A stretch of 19,172 nucleotides of DNA from DATLWR01 sp035576205. Its GTDB lineage: Bacteria; Pseudomonadota; Zetaproteobacteria; Mariprofundales; Mariprofundaceae. The notes under the pieces were generated by a model. It was given only the letters and a program-made list of their open reading frames with translations, made no database searches and had not been told where the DNA came from. The stretch is from NCBI GenBank assembly GCA_035576205.1, contig DATLWR010000115.1, positions 1 through 19,172 on the forward strand. Reading direction: 5' to 3'. Each line of letters starts with the position of its first letter. Position 1 is the stretch's first letter. Below are positions 7,924 to 14,428 of this stretch, one piece after another. Position numbers and translations under genes: made by a program.

Positions 7924-9261
7924 ATGCACCACACCCCTACCGTCACCATCATCGGAGCTGGCCTCGCCGGCTCCGAAGCCGCCTGGCAACTTGCCCGGCG
8001 CGGTATTCGCGTCCGGCTGCACGAAATGCGTCCGGCCGTCATGACCCCAGCTCACAAGACCGGCGACTGCGCCGAACTGGTTTGTTCCAATACCTTCCGT
8101 GCCGATCATCTCGAAAATGCCGTCGGGCTGCTGCACGAAGAGATGCGGCGGCTCGACTCGCTGATCATGCGATCGGCCGATACCGCACGCATCCCGGCCG
8201 GCACGGCGCTGGCCGTGGACCGCGAACAATTTTCCGTCCTGGTCACCGAAGCGTTGCGCAATGAGCCCAACGTCGAATGGGTCAGCGGCGAAGTTACCGA
8301 AATTCCGCCAGACGGCTTCGTCCTCATCGCTTCCGGCCCCCTGACCTCGGATTCCCTGTATACCGAGATAGCCCGCCTGACAGGCGAATCGCAGCTGAGC
8401 TTTTTCGATGCCATCGCGCCGGTCATCGATGCCGAAAGCATTGATATGGATATCGCCTACTGGAAATCGCGCTACGACAAGAATGTCGCCGAAGGCTCGG
8501 CTGGAGATTACCTGAACTGCCCGATGAACCAGGCGCAGTACGAGGCCTTTATCGATGCGCTGTTGGCTGCTGAAAAGGTTGCCTTCAAGGGATTCGAGAA
8601 TGTCCCGTTTTTCGAGGGCTGCATGCCGATCGAGGTGATGGCCGAACGCGGTCGCGACACGCCCCGCTTTGGCCCGATGAAGCCGGTCGGACTGGAGCAT
8701 CCGGTCAGCGGCGAGCGCTTTCACGCCGTGGTGCAACTGCGACGTGACAATCGCATGGGCAGTTTGCTGAACATGGTAGGCTTCCAGACCAAAATGACCT
8801 ATGGCGAACAGAAACGCGTTTTCCGAATGATTCCCGGCATGGAGAATGCCGAGTTCTTCCGTCTGGGATCCCTGCACCGCAATACCTTTATCAAATCCCC
8901 GGCGCTACTCGACGGCTGTCTGCGGCTGCGCAGCGAGCCCCGTATCCTGTTTGCCGGGCAGATCACGGGGGTCGAAGGCTATGTCGAATCGGCGGCCATG
9001 GGGCTCATGGCGGGCCGCTTCCTTGCCGAGCTGGCCGAAGGCCGGGAACCTGCGGCGCCACCGGAAACGACAGCACATGGCGCCCTGTTGGCTCACATCT
9101 CGCAGACGTGTCTGGAGGATTTCCAGCCGATGAATATCAACTTCGGCCTGCTGCCGCCGGGCCCCCACAAGGACGGCAAGCGGCGTCTTGGCAAGGCCGA
9201 ACGGCGGTTGCAAGTATCGGAACGTGCATTGGCCGATCTGGACGTATGGAGGAAGGTATGA
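7924..9261 (+). CDS. trmFO: Methylenetetrahydrofolate-tRNA-(uracil-5-)-methyltransferase TrmFO
   Basis: This 445-residue flavoprotein has the normal TrmFO length. It methylates uridine 54 of tRNA to ribothymidine, taking the carbon from 5,10-methylenetetrahydrofolate and reducing with FADH2. The N-terminus holds the Rossmann dinucleotide site IIGAGLAGSEAA (9-20). ELVCSNTFRAD (51-61) contains Cys54 and FFEGCMPIEVMAERG contains Cys233, matching the two cysteines implicated in catalysis in the B. subtilis enzyme (Cys53 and Cys226). GQITGVEGYVESAAMG is the C-terminal flavin-binding element. It is distinguished from its paralogue MnmG, also in this window, by its shorter length and these cysteine motifs. 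It overlaps the next gene by ATGA, so translation is probably coupled. TrmFO is typical of Firmicutes and alpha/deltaproteobacteria and is uncommon where SspB and Hda occur. Confidence 0.95.
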   Translation: MHHTPTVTIIGAGLAGSEAAWQLARRGIRVRLHEMRPAVMTPAHKTGDCAELVCSNTFRADHLENAVGLLHEEMRRLDSLIMRSADTARIPAGTALAVDREQFSVLVTEALRNEPNVEWVSGEVTEIPPDGFVLIASGPLTSDSLYTEIARLTGESQLSFFDAIAPVIDAESIDMDIAYWKSRYDKNVAEGSAGDYLNCPMNQAQYEAFIDALLAAEKVAFKGFENVPFFEGCMPIEVMAERGRDTPRFGPMKPVGLEHPVSGERFHAVVQLRRDNRMGSLLNMVGFQTKMTYGEQKRVFRMIPGMENAEFFRLGSLHRNTFIKSPALLDGCLRLRSEPRILFAGQITGVEGYVESAAMGLMAGRFLAELAEGREPAAPPETTAHGALLAHISQTCLEDFQPMNINFGLLPPGPHKDGKRRLGKAERRLQVSERALADLDVWRKV

Positions 9262-9488
9262 AGAGATTTGGTTTTCTGATTTGCGTGGCCGGCACTATTG
9301 CGGCCATTGTCTATCCACCCTACAGCATGATGGGCCAACGCGGTTGGGGCTTTATCGGCGGCAATATCGTGGAAGCCTTCGGTCGCGGCCTGCCGGTTCG
9401 GGATCATCTCGACATCCAGCTGCTGTTGCTCGAACTGCTGGTTATCAATATCGTTGGTGTCGCGTTGATGCTGGCGGGAAGACGATGA
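9258..9488 (+). CDS. Small two-span membrane protein of unknown function
   Basis: This 76-residue protein is not recognised. The start is well defined: ATG overlaps the trmFO stop (ATGA), with a strong purine-rich site GGAGGAAGG at 9248-9256. The protein has a hydrophobic segment at about residues 4-20 (start KRFGFLICVAGTIAAIVYPP) and a second at about 54-72 (LLLLELLVINIVGVALML). Between them is a Gly-rich, mildly polar loop (GQRGWGFIGGNIVEAFGRG). This suggests a hairpin in the inner membrane with both ends in the cytoplasm, given positive residues at both termini. Its stop overlaps the next start by ATGA, making a three-gene coupled operon. Confidence 0.75.
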   Translation: MKRFGFLICVAGTIAAIVYPPYSMMGQRGWGFIGGNIVEAFGRGLPVRDHLDIQLLLLELLVINIVGVALMLAGRR

Positions 9489-10315
9489 AGCATTTGGTTA
9501 TTCTCCCGGTACTCTTGTTCTGCGCTTTTGCTGCCGGCTGCAGCCGGCAAAGCGAACCGCCTCAGATCCCGGCTCAGTCAAACCGAACAGCCGAATTGAT
9601 CTTCAGTAACGAATGCGGCGAACAACTCAGCTGCCTGACGTCTTGGAATCACGGCGAGGAGTTTGCTTCCCTCGGCATCGGACATTTCATCTGGTATCCG
9701 GTCGGAACGACTTCAGAAAACAAACACTTTCTGGAAAGTTTTCCGCAACTTCTCGACTATCTGACAACACGTGGCGTCACCCTGCCAGCTTGGCTTGCAA
9801 AAGCGCATGGCTGCCCGTGGCCGGACCGGCAAGCGTTTATCGCAGCGCAGAACGAGGCAACCATGAATGAGTTGCGTCAGCTTCTGCAACAAACCATGCC
9901 CCTGCAGGCCGCATTCATGCAGGAGCGGGCGGCGGCCGCATTTCCGAAGGTCCTTGCGGCTTCGCCGGACTTCGCACGTGAACACCTGCTACAGCAATAT
10001 GAACGTGTGCGCCTCTCCCCCATGGGTAACTATGTACTGACGGATTATGTGAATTTCAAGGGTGAAGGAACCGCTCCTGTCGAACGCTACCAAGGTCGCG
10101 GATGGGGACTGCTTCAGGTTCTGGCCGAGATGCAGGGCGAAAGCATCGGTGTGGAGGCGATTCAGGAATTTGCCCGCGCTGCCGATGTCGTGCTGACGCG
10201 CAGGGTCCAGCTATCCCCAGCCGAGCGGGATGAGAAGCGTTGGCTGGCAGGTTGGCGAAAGCGACTGGCTACCTATCCAGCCGAAGCAGCCAAGGCTTCC
10301 ATGCCGGCAGCTTAG
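9485..10315 (+). CDS. Conserved lipoprotein of unknown function with a possible lysozyme-like motif
   Basis: This 276-residue protein starts with a lipoprotein signal (hydrophobic residues 4-16, then AAGC with Cys19 as the likely lipidated residue; the -3 position is Ala rather than Leu). The mature part has well-formed blocks: FSNECGEQL (40-48), TSWNHGEEFASLGIGHFIWYPVG (52-74), YVLTDYVNFKGEG (183-195) and YQGRGWGLLQVL (202-213). A Glu (Glu43) followed some 20 residues later by SLGIGHF recalls the GH24 phage-lysozyme pattern (Glu, then TIGYGH). This suggests, without proving, a peptidoglycan-acting fold. I recall similar proteins annotated only as hypothetical. The gene is coupled to the small membrane protein upstream by ATGA, and its TAG stop overlaps the TAA stop of the convergent hda gene. 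Confidence 0.75.
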   Translation: MKHLVILPVLLFCAFAAGCSRQSEPPQIPAQSNRTAELIFSNECGEQLSCLTSWNHGEEFASLGIGHFIWYPVGTTSENKHFLESFPQLLDYLTTRGVTLPAWLAKAHGCPWPDRQAFIAAQNEATMNELRQLLQQTMPLQAAFMQERAAAAFPKVLAASPDFAREHLLQQYERVRLSPMGNYVLTDYVNFKGEGTAPVERYQGRGWGLLQVLAEMQGESIGVEAIQEFARAADVVLTRRVQLSPAERDEKRWLAGWRKRLATYPAEAAKASMPAA

Positions 10316-11031
10316 GCAGCAACTCCCGAGGCACGTACCAACCCCGTCTGTTCGAGCTGTTCCAGTACCCAGGTCCGGGTTACCCGCTTCCTGCTTCCGA
10401 CAGCATGTTGTTCGTCGAGAATCCGTAATGCCTGCAACAGGACTTCGAGTTCGCGGGGCAAAAAGCGCGTGAGCGCCTCAAGCGCTCCCTCAGGTATCTG
10501 CCACTGCATGGTGGACGCAACGGAATTCAGGACTGCCAGCAAATCCGTGTCTCTGTCCGGTGCAGACATATCTACATGTTCCATGGCATGCAGTCGGCTT
10601 CGAAGTTCGGGCAAAGTCAGCTCCGTTGTTTCACAACGCCAGGCTACCAGTATCGGTCGGTTCCGGTCCCTTGCCCGCTCCAGCAGATGGAATAACGCCA
10701 GTGCCGACGCCTGAGCCAAGGGGCCAGCCTGAACATCCGCCGCCCAGAAGGCTTTGCCTTCCAGTTGCCGAACCCACTGCTCCACCTGTTGCAATGACGA
10801 CATGCCGCCCGCATCTCCGACCTGGACAACGCCCAGGCGAGGATGCTCCTGTTGAAGGGCATGCAACAAATGCGTCTTTCCGGCCACATCAGAGGAACGC
10901 AGCCATAGCCTGCCTCCTTCTACGAGCCAGAGCGCCAGACGGCTTACGGCCCGTTCAACGCCAGGATGACGAACCCAATCGCCATAGTTGAATTGCCGAG
11001 GAATATTCAGACCGAGCCGTTGTTGCCGCAT
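10312..11031 (-). CDS. hda: Hda/DnaA-regulatory AAA+ homologue
   Basis: This 239-residue protein resembles Hda, the DnaA-like ATPase that with the sliding clamp promotes hydrolysis of DnaA-ATP after initiation. The N-terminus QQRLGLNIPRQFNYGDW (3-19) matches the Hda start, with a possible clamp-binding Q-x-L-x-L. The AAA+ core follows, with VAGKTHLLHAL (49-59) as P-loop, LRSRLHAM (143-150) as the sensor/arginine region, and PRELEVLLQALRILDE as the lid. The P-loop lacks its first glycine (Ser), and the Walker B position reads FWAADV with one acidic residue. The start is the ATG in a TGATG overlap with the upstream gene, preferred over the longer frame from 11097. It is last in the sspB operon. 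Confidence 0.85.
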   Translation of the reverse strand: MRQQRLGLNIPRQFNYGDWVRHPGVERAVSRLALWLVEGGRLWLRSSDVAGKTHLLHALQQEHPRLGVVQVGDAGGMSSLQQVEQWVRQLEGKAFWAADVQAGPLAQASALALFHLLERARDRNRPILVAWRCETTELTLPELRSRLHAMEHVDMSAPDRDTDLLAVLNSVASTMQWQIPEGALEALTRFLPRELEVLLQALRILDEQHAVGSRKRVTRTWVLEQLEQTGLVRASGVAA

Positions 11032-11585
11032 CAGCCCTGTTCCGATGTTGCCGCTTTGCTCAGCCAGACGACCATATATTGCAGGCCGGAGATACATGTC
11101 AGTCCAAAAGTCATCCAGATCACCGAATAGTTAAGCGTGGGTGGGACACCCCATGCACTATTTGCCAGACTGACAAGCACCAGCATGATCTGCATGAAGG
11201 TCGTCGCTTTCGATGTCAGGGTTGGCTGCATTTCCAGCTTGTGCGTCACCAACTCGTAAACGATTGCGCCCACGACAATAACTACATCCCTAAAAATAAC
11301 CGCCAGAAACAGAAATAGCGGAATGCTGCCCAGCAGGAACAGTGTGACAATGGTCCTGATCAGCATCAGTTTGTCTGCCAACGGATCCAGATAGGCGCCG
11401 ACGGTACTGCGCTGATTGAAGTAGCGTGCGATCGCACCATCGAGCATATCTGTGAATCCAGCAACCCCCATCAGCAGCAATGCCAATACCGGCCGGTTAT
11501 CAACGATGGCATATACAATAAACGGTGTAAGCAATATCCGTGCAAGCGTCAGAAGATTCGGAATGCTCAGGATACGGCCATGCAT
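11031..11585 (-). CDS. CDP-alcohol phosphatidyltransferase (PgsA-like)
   Basis: This 184-residue membrane enzyme has the full CDP-alcohol phosphotransferase signature: Asp46, Asp49-Gly50, Ala53-Arg54, Gly63, Asp67 and Asp71, in the spacing D-x2-D-G-x2-A-R-x8-G-x3-D-x3-D. It begins with the usual SIPNLLTLARILLTPFIVY membrane segment and has about five or six spans. Relatives make phosphatidylglycerol phosphate or cardiolipin precursors. Length and pattern fit a PgsA-type enzyme, but the acceptor cannot be fixed. The ATG at 11585 overlaps the upstream TGA (TGATG) and is preceded by GGGAAG; a GTG at 11600 is an alternative start. Downstream it overlaps hda in the same manner. Confidence 0.9.
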   Translation of the reverse strand: MHGRILSIPNLLTLARILLTPFIVYAIVDNRPVLALLLMGVAGFTDMLDGAIARYFNQRSTVGAYLDPLADKLMLIRTIVTLFLLGSIPLFLFLAVIFRDVVIVVGAIVYELVTHKLEMQPTLTSKATTFMQIMLVLVSLANSAWGVPPTLNYSVIWMTFGLTCISGLQYMVVWLSKAATSEQG

Positions 11586-12211
11586 CAATGAACTTCCCAC
11601 CCTTCAGGAAGCGGCGTAACTTGCAGGCCATGTTGGGCAAACCATAAAGGCACCCAACTGTCATCCGCGATCTTCAGGCGCAGGCGATATTTGCACATAT
11701 TCGCATTCAACCAATATGGCGTCAGTGAAGCGACTCGCGGATCGCTACGCAAATCGCTTTCGAGCAGAACCTGTTCAGGCAGCGTTGCTGTACGATTGAT
11801 TGTCAAATCCAGATCCAGTCCGGTATGGGTTATGGGCTCTCCGGCGCCACCGCCGACTGGACTTTCCGCCGCTGTGGTTGTCTGCAATACCTTCTGGTCA
11901 TCGAGAAATTTGCTGACTCGCCCTTCATCGAAAATCACCTTGACGCCTGTAGACGTAGGAATAACTCGTTGCAGAAACTGAATACCGCGCACATCTTGCG
12001 GCAGATTCGAGATTTCCTCCGCGGTCAGCAAGCGTCCCCACAATAATGGCAATGCGTGCTCCACTGCCAAGGAGATGTTGGCGTGCAGCGTAGCTACAGT
12101 TTCACCTTTTCCGGTATCCGGCAACACATCGACTTCGTAACGCACGTCCTGTGCAAAAGCCTGAGCCGACAGCAGTAACGCTGTCACAAATATCAACCAG
12201 CGACGTATCAT
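11585..12211 (-). CDS. DUF2066-family exported protein
   Basis: This 208-residue protein has a signal peptide (RR near the N-terminus, hydrophobic core to AFA, cleavage after about residue 20). The mature part contains VRYEVDVLPDTGKGET at its start, the repeated-strand region ending LPEQVLLESDLRSDPRVASLTPYW, and a C-terminal LRLKIADDSW. This layout is what I recall for DUF2066 proteins of beta/gammaproteobacteria, which often lie beside hda and CDP-alcohol transferases. Function is unknown; a periplasmic location is inferred. The start overlaps the sspB stop by ATGA, and the end overlaps the phosphatidyltransferase start. Confidence 0.78.
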   Translation of the reverse strand: MIRRWLIFVTALLLSAQAFAQDVRYEVDVLPDTGKGETVATLHANISLAVEHALPLLWGRLLTAEEISNLPQDVRGIQFLQRVIPTSTGVKVIFDEGRVSKFLDDQKVLQTTTAAESPVGGGAGEPITHTGLDLDLTINRTATLPEQVLLESDLRSDPRVASLTPYWLNANMCKYRLRLKIADDSWVPLWFAQHGLQVTPLPEGWEVH

Positions 12212-12681
12212 TTGATCACCCGTAAATGTCCAACCCGTCTACCCTCCGGCAAGACCTCTTCCCTGCTCGATGGTTGCGTTTCCTCTCCGTTGTCAGACGT
12301 CTCAATTTCCTCGTGGTTCTGCATGCCGCGGACTGCCTGCACGATACTGCGTATCATCTCCGGCACGTCGTTATCCCAGACTATGCCTTGCTCCAGATCG
12401 CCTTCGGGGAGATATGCCGCCCAAATGGCGTGCATCGGAATGTGGCAGGCATATATCTGCCCGGAGAACGAAAGATCGGAATCGACGGCATCATCCCTAA
12501 TGTAGATCGGCTGCGGCATGCGGCTGTTCAGTACCAGGCGCAAGGCCGGATCGCCGCGAAAATGTTCTGGAATCTGTACATCATCGTTCGTGGCATTCAC
12601 AACGATATAAATACGGCCATGTTGGGCAAAAAACTCTCTAAGTTTTTTAGCCTTGGCCGCATCTGAAAAACTCAGACTCAT
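12208..12681 (-). CDS. sspB: ClpXP protease adaptor SspB
   Basis: This 157-residue protein is the SspB adaptor, which captures ssrA-tagged and other substrates and delivers them to ClpXP. The folded domain covers about residues 10-112: REFFAQHGRIYIVVNA, then VQIPEHF, LRLVLN, DLSFSGQIYACHIPMHAIWAAY. A flexible acidic linker (about 118-148) leads to the C-terminal LRVIK (153-157), the ClpX zinc-domain-binding tail. The start ATG is preceded by a GGGGGT site. It is first in the four-gene coupled operon, 63 bases after the 3' end of rnpB. Confidence 0.9.
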   Translation of the reverse strand: MSLSFSDAAKAKKLREFFAQHGRIYIVVNATNDDVQIPEHFRGDPALRLVLNSRMPQPIYIRDDAVDSDLSFSGQIYACHIPMHAIWAAYLPEGDLEQGIVWDNDVPEMIRSIVQAVRGMQNHEEIETSDNGEETQPSSREEVLPEGRRVGHLRVIK

Positions 12682-12744
12682 CGCAGTACCCCCGATGAAA
12701 CAACGCTAGCGTCTGATGCCAGCTTAGACAAAGGGACAACAAGT

Positions 12745-13100
12745 GCGGAGTGGTCCTGTAAGCCGGGTTCTGTTCTTCTTGTCGAAGTGATGATCATTCA
12801 TCTAGGCCTGCCATTGCTGGCAAGCTCGAGCAGCCTACCCGGAAGCACGCGCGGGCCACGCTTGACGCTTCCCTATGTGGCCTTGCTGCAAATGGGGTTT
12901 ACCGTGCCCCCATCCGTTACCGGCTGGGGCGGTGCGCTCTTACCACACCGTTTCACCCTTACCGCAGCATTCTGCGGCGGTTTGTTCTCTGTGGCACTTT
13001 CCCGGGGTCACCCCCGCCGGACGTTATCCGGCATTTTGCCCTGTGCAGCCCGGACTTTCCTCGACAGGTTTCCCCGCCGCGACCATCTGGACCACTCCGC
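12745..13100 (-). ncRNA. rnpB: RNase P RNA, bacterial type A
   Basis: The catalytic RNA that trims the 5' ends of tRNA precursors. Read on the minus strand, hallmark segments are visible: GAGGAAAGTCC (complement of 13052-13062), the run GGTAAGAGCGCACC, the cruciform-core GGTAGGCTGC, and near the 3' end ACAGAACCCGGCTTA. The ends pair as a perfect 12-base P1 helix: GCGGAGTGGTCC at 13100-13089 and GGACCACTCCGC at 12756-12745. Length, about 356 bases, is normal for type A. It has its own promoter just upstream. No convincing terminator follows, so transcription may continue into sspB. Exact mature ends could differ by a few bases. Confidence 0.97.
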
Positions 13101-13107
13101 ATGCCGA

Positions 13108-13137
13108 ATACTAAGCAAAAATCAGCGACTTAGCCAA
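13108..13137 (-). promoter_or_regulatory. Sigma-70 promoter of rnpB
   Basis: On the minus strand a -35 TTGGCT (13137-13132) and a -10 TAGTAT (13113-13108) are separated by 18 bases. Starting seven bases past the -10 places the first nucleotide at about 13100-13101, where the P1 helix begins, so promoter and RNA end agree. The -35 lies 19 bases after the stop codon of the upstream Omp85 gene. Confidence 0.75.
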
Positions 13138-13156
13138 AACTACTGCTTAGATGGGT

Positions 13157-14428
13157 CTAGAATGCCTGGCCAGTCCCCAGGTAGAAACGCCATTTGTGTG
13201 TAGCGAATCCATATGCCGCGTCCCCCCTGATCGTACCGTTCACCAGCCATCGCAATGTCCAGCGGATGCCCGTCCCGGCTCCCGCGATGACTGGCTGACC
13301 ATACAGCTTCCCGCCACGGTTGTTGACATACCCTACATCAGTGAAAGCCACCAACTGTACATTCGAGCCTTGTTCCAACAGGTACCGCCATTCCGCCGTT
13401 CCATATATAAATGCAGTTCCTTGAACTTCACCCGGATAATAACCCCGGATGCCATTTCTGTTTCCGATATCAAATAACGCATCGCGCAGTACATTGCCTG
13501 TTACAATGCCCGCATTCAGACGAGTGTTGAATGTGTTTTCTTCGTTATAAGGCACATAAGTACGAAAGGAGATGGTCTGGCTATAGACATCGTAACTGGA
13601 ACCTAATGCTCTATGCGAAATAGATAATCCGTAATCAAAAGCCGTTCCTGTAAACCAGGTGATATGATCATTTACCTGAGCGTAACTGACCCCAGTAACT
13701 AAAGTCCTTTCACGTTGTGTTTGTACATCCGGTTGCGGTGTCCCGGAAATCAGACGATATGTTGTGTTTGTGGCGGTATACCCAAGTCGAACTCCCCATC
13801 CTTCCCCTGGCACAGGACCCAATGCATATGAAAATATTAGGGCGCTGCTATTACCATCCTGAATGTATTGTGCCGTTGAAATTCCATTCTGATAGGTGGT
13901 AAACACACTGGATCCGGATGACGCACTCGCATCTGCACTCAGCTTGGAATCGCCTATACGTCGCCAGCCATAACCGAAACCGTAGGTTGTTGTCCCTTGG
14001 TTGGTGCTGAAATTCTTGCCGGTATTCCGGATAGCTGATACATGCAGATGATGTCCCAGCCCCCAAAGGTTGTAGTCATCAAGCGTTAAGCCTGCTGTCG
14101 ATTCTCCGTTATCCTTGCGGGAGGCGGTCGGAAGTAGCCAAATCGACCAACGTTCCCGCACCAGTATGTTAACTACGCCATCAGTATCGGGTGCTGATAC
14201 GTGTGCCTCGCTAAACAGGCCAGTGTTGCGTAGCCGACGTTCGGCTAGTTCTTGCCATTCATTTTTCCAGCTATCACCCTCTGCGAATGGCAACTCGCGC
14301 AAGATAGTCCGGGCTTCCGTCCGTTTAGTACCCTCAATATGTATGCTGCGAATGATCTCCTGAGCTGTGGCCGTCAATGGCATCAGAATGACAACAACAA
14401 GAATGTTAATAAGTATCGTTTTACGCAT
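13157..14428 (-). CDS. Short Omp85/BamA-superfamily outer-membrane protein with one POTRA domain
   Basis: This 423-residue protein has a signal peptide (MRKTILINIL core to ATA, cleavage after about residue 22), one POTRA domain (IIRSIHIEGTKRTEARTILREL to VNILVRER, about 25-92) and a beta-barrel of about 330 residues. The conserved Omp85 loop-6 motif is present as IRGYYPGEVQG (about 326-336), and the chain ends in Phe, as outer-membrane proteins do. Known relatives with this motif fold other barrels (BamA, TamA) or secrete proteins (FhaC), but those carry two to five POTRAs. The substrate is unknown. The ATG at 14428 is chosen for the signal peptide; it overlaps the mtnA stop by 8 bases. Confidence 0.85.
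   Translation of the reverse strand: MRKTILINILVVVILMPLTATAQEIIRSIHIEGTKRTEARTILRELPFAEGDSWKNEWQELAERRLRNTGLFSEAHVSAPDTDGVVNILVRERWSIWLLPTASRKDNGESTAGLTLDDYNLWGLGHHLHVSAIRNTGKNFSTNQGTTTYGFGYGWRRIGDSKLSADASASSGSSVFTTYQNGISTAQYIQDGNSSALIFSYALGPVPGEGWGVRLGYTATNTTYRLISGTPQPDVQTQRERTLVTGVSYAQVNDHITWFTGTAFDYGLSISHRALGSSYDVYSQTISFRTYVPYNEENTFNTRLNAGIVTGNVLRDALFDIGNRNGIRGYYPGEVQGTAFIYGTAEWRYLLEQGSNVQLVAFTDVGYVNNRGGKLYGQPVIAGAGTGIRWTLRWLVNGTIRGDAAYGFATHKWRFYLGTGQAF

Noticed and set aside
7867..8877. Upstream extension of the SIMPL frame by 337 codons
   Set aside because: It runs antisense through trmFO; the signal peptide starting at 7866 marks the real N-terminus.
9972..9987. Second parS-like site around CACGTGAA in the lipoprotein gene
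   Set aside because: Only the central CACGTGAA matches; about seven of sixteen positions differ from the consensus.
10312..10315. Overlapping stop codons of the lipoprotein and hda genes as a frameshift or fusion signal
   Set aside because: The genes are on opposite strands and both proteins end normally; this is simple tail-to-tail compaction.
12703..12712. ACGCTAGCGT palindrome between rnpB and sspB as a terminator
   Set aside because: After allowing a loop only about four base pairs remain, and the following bases are not a T-run.
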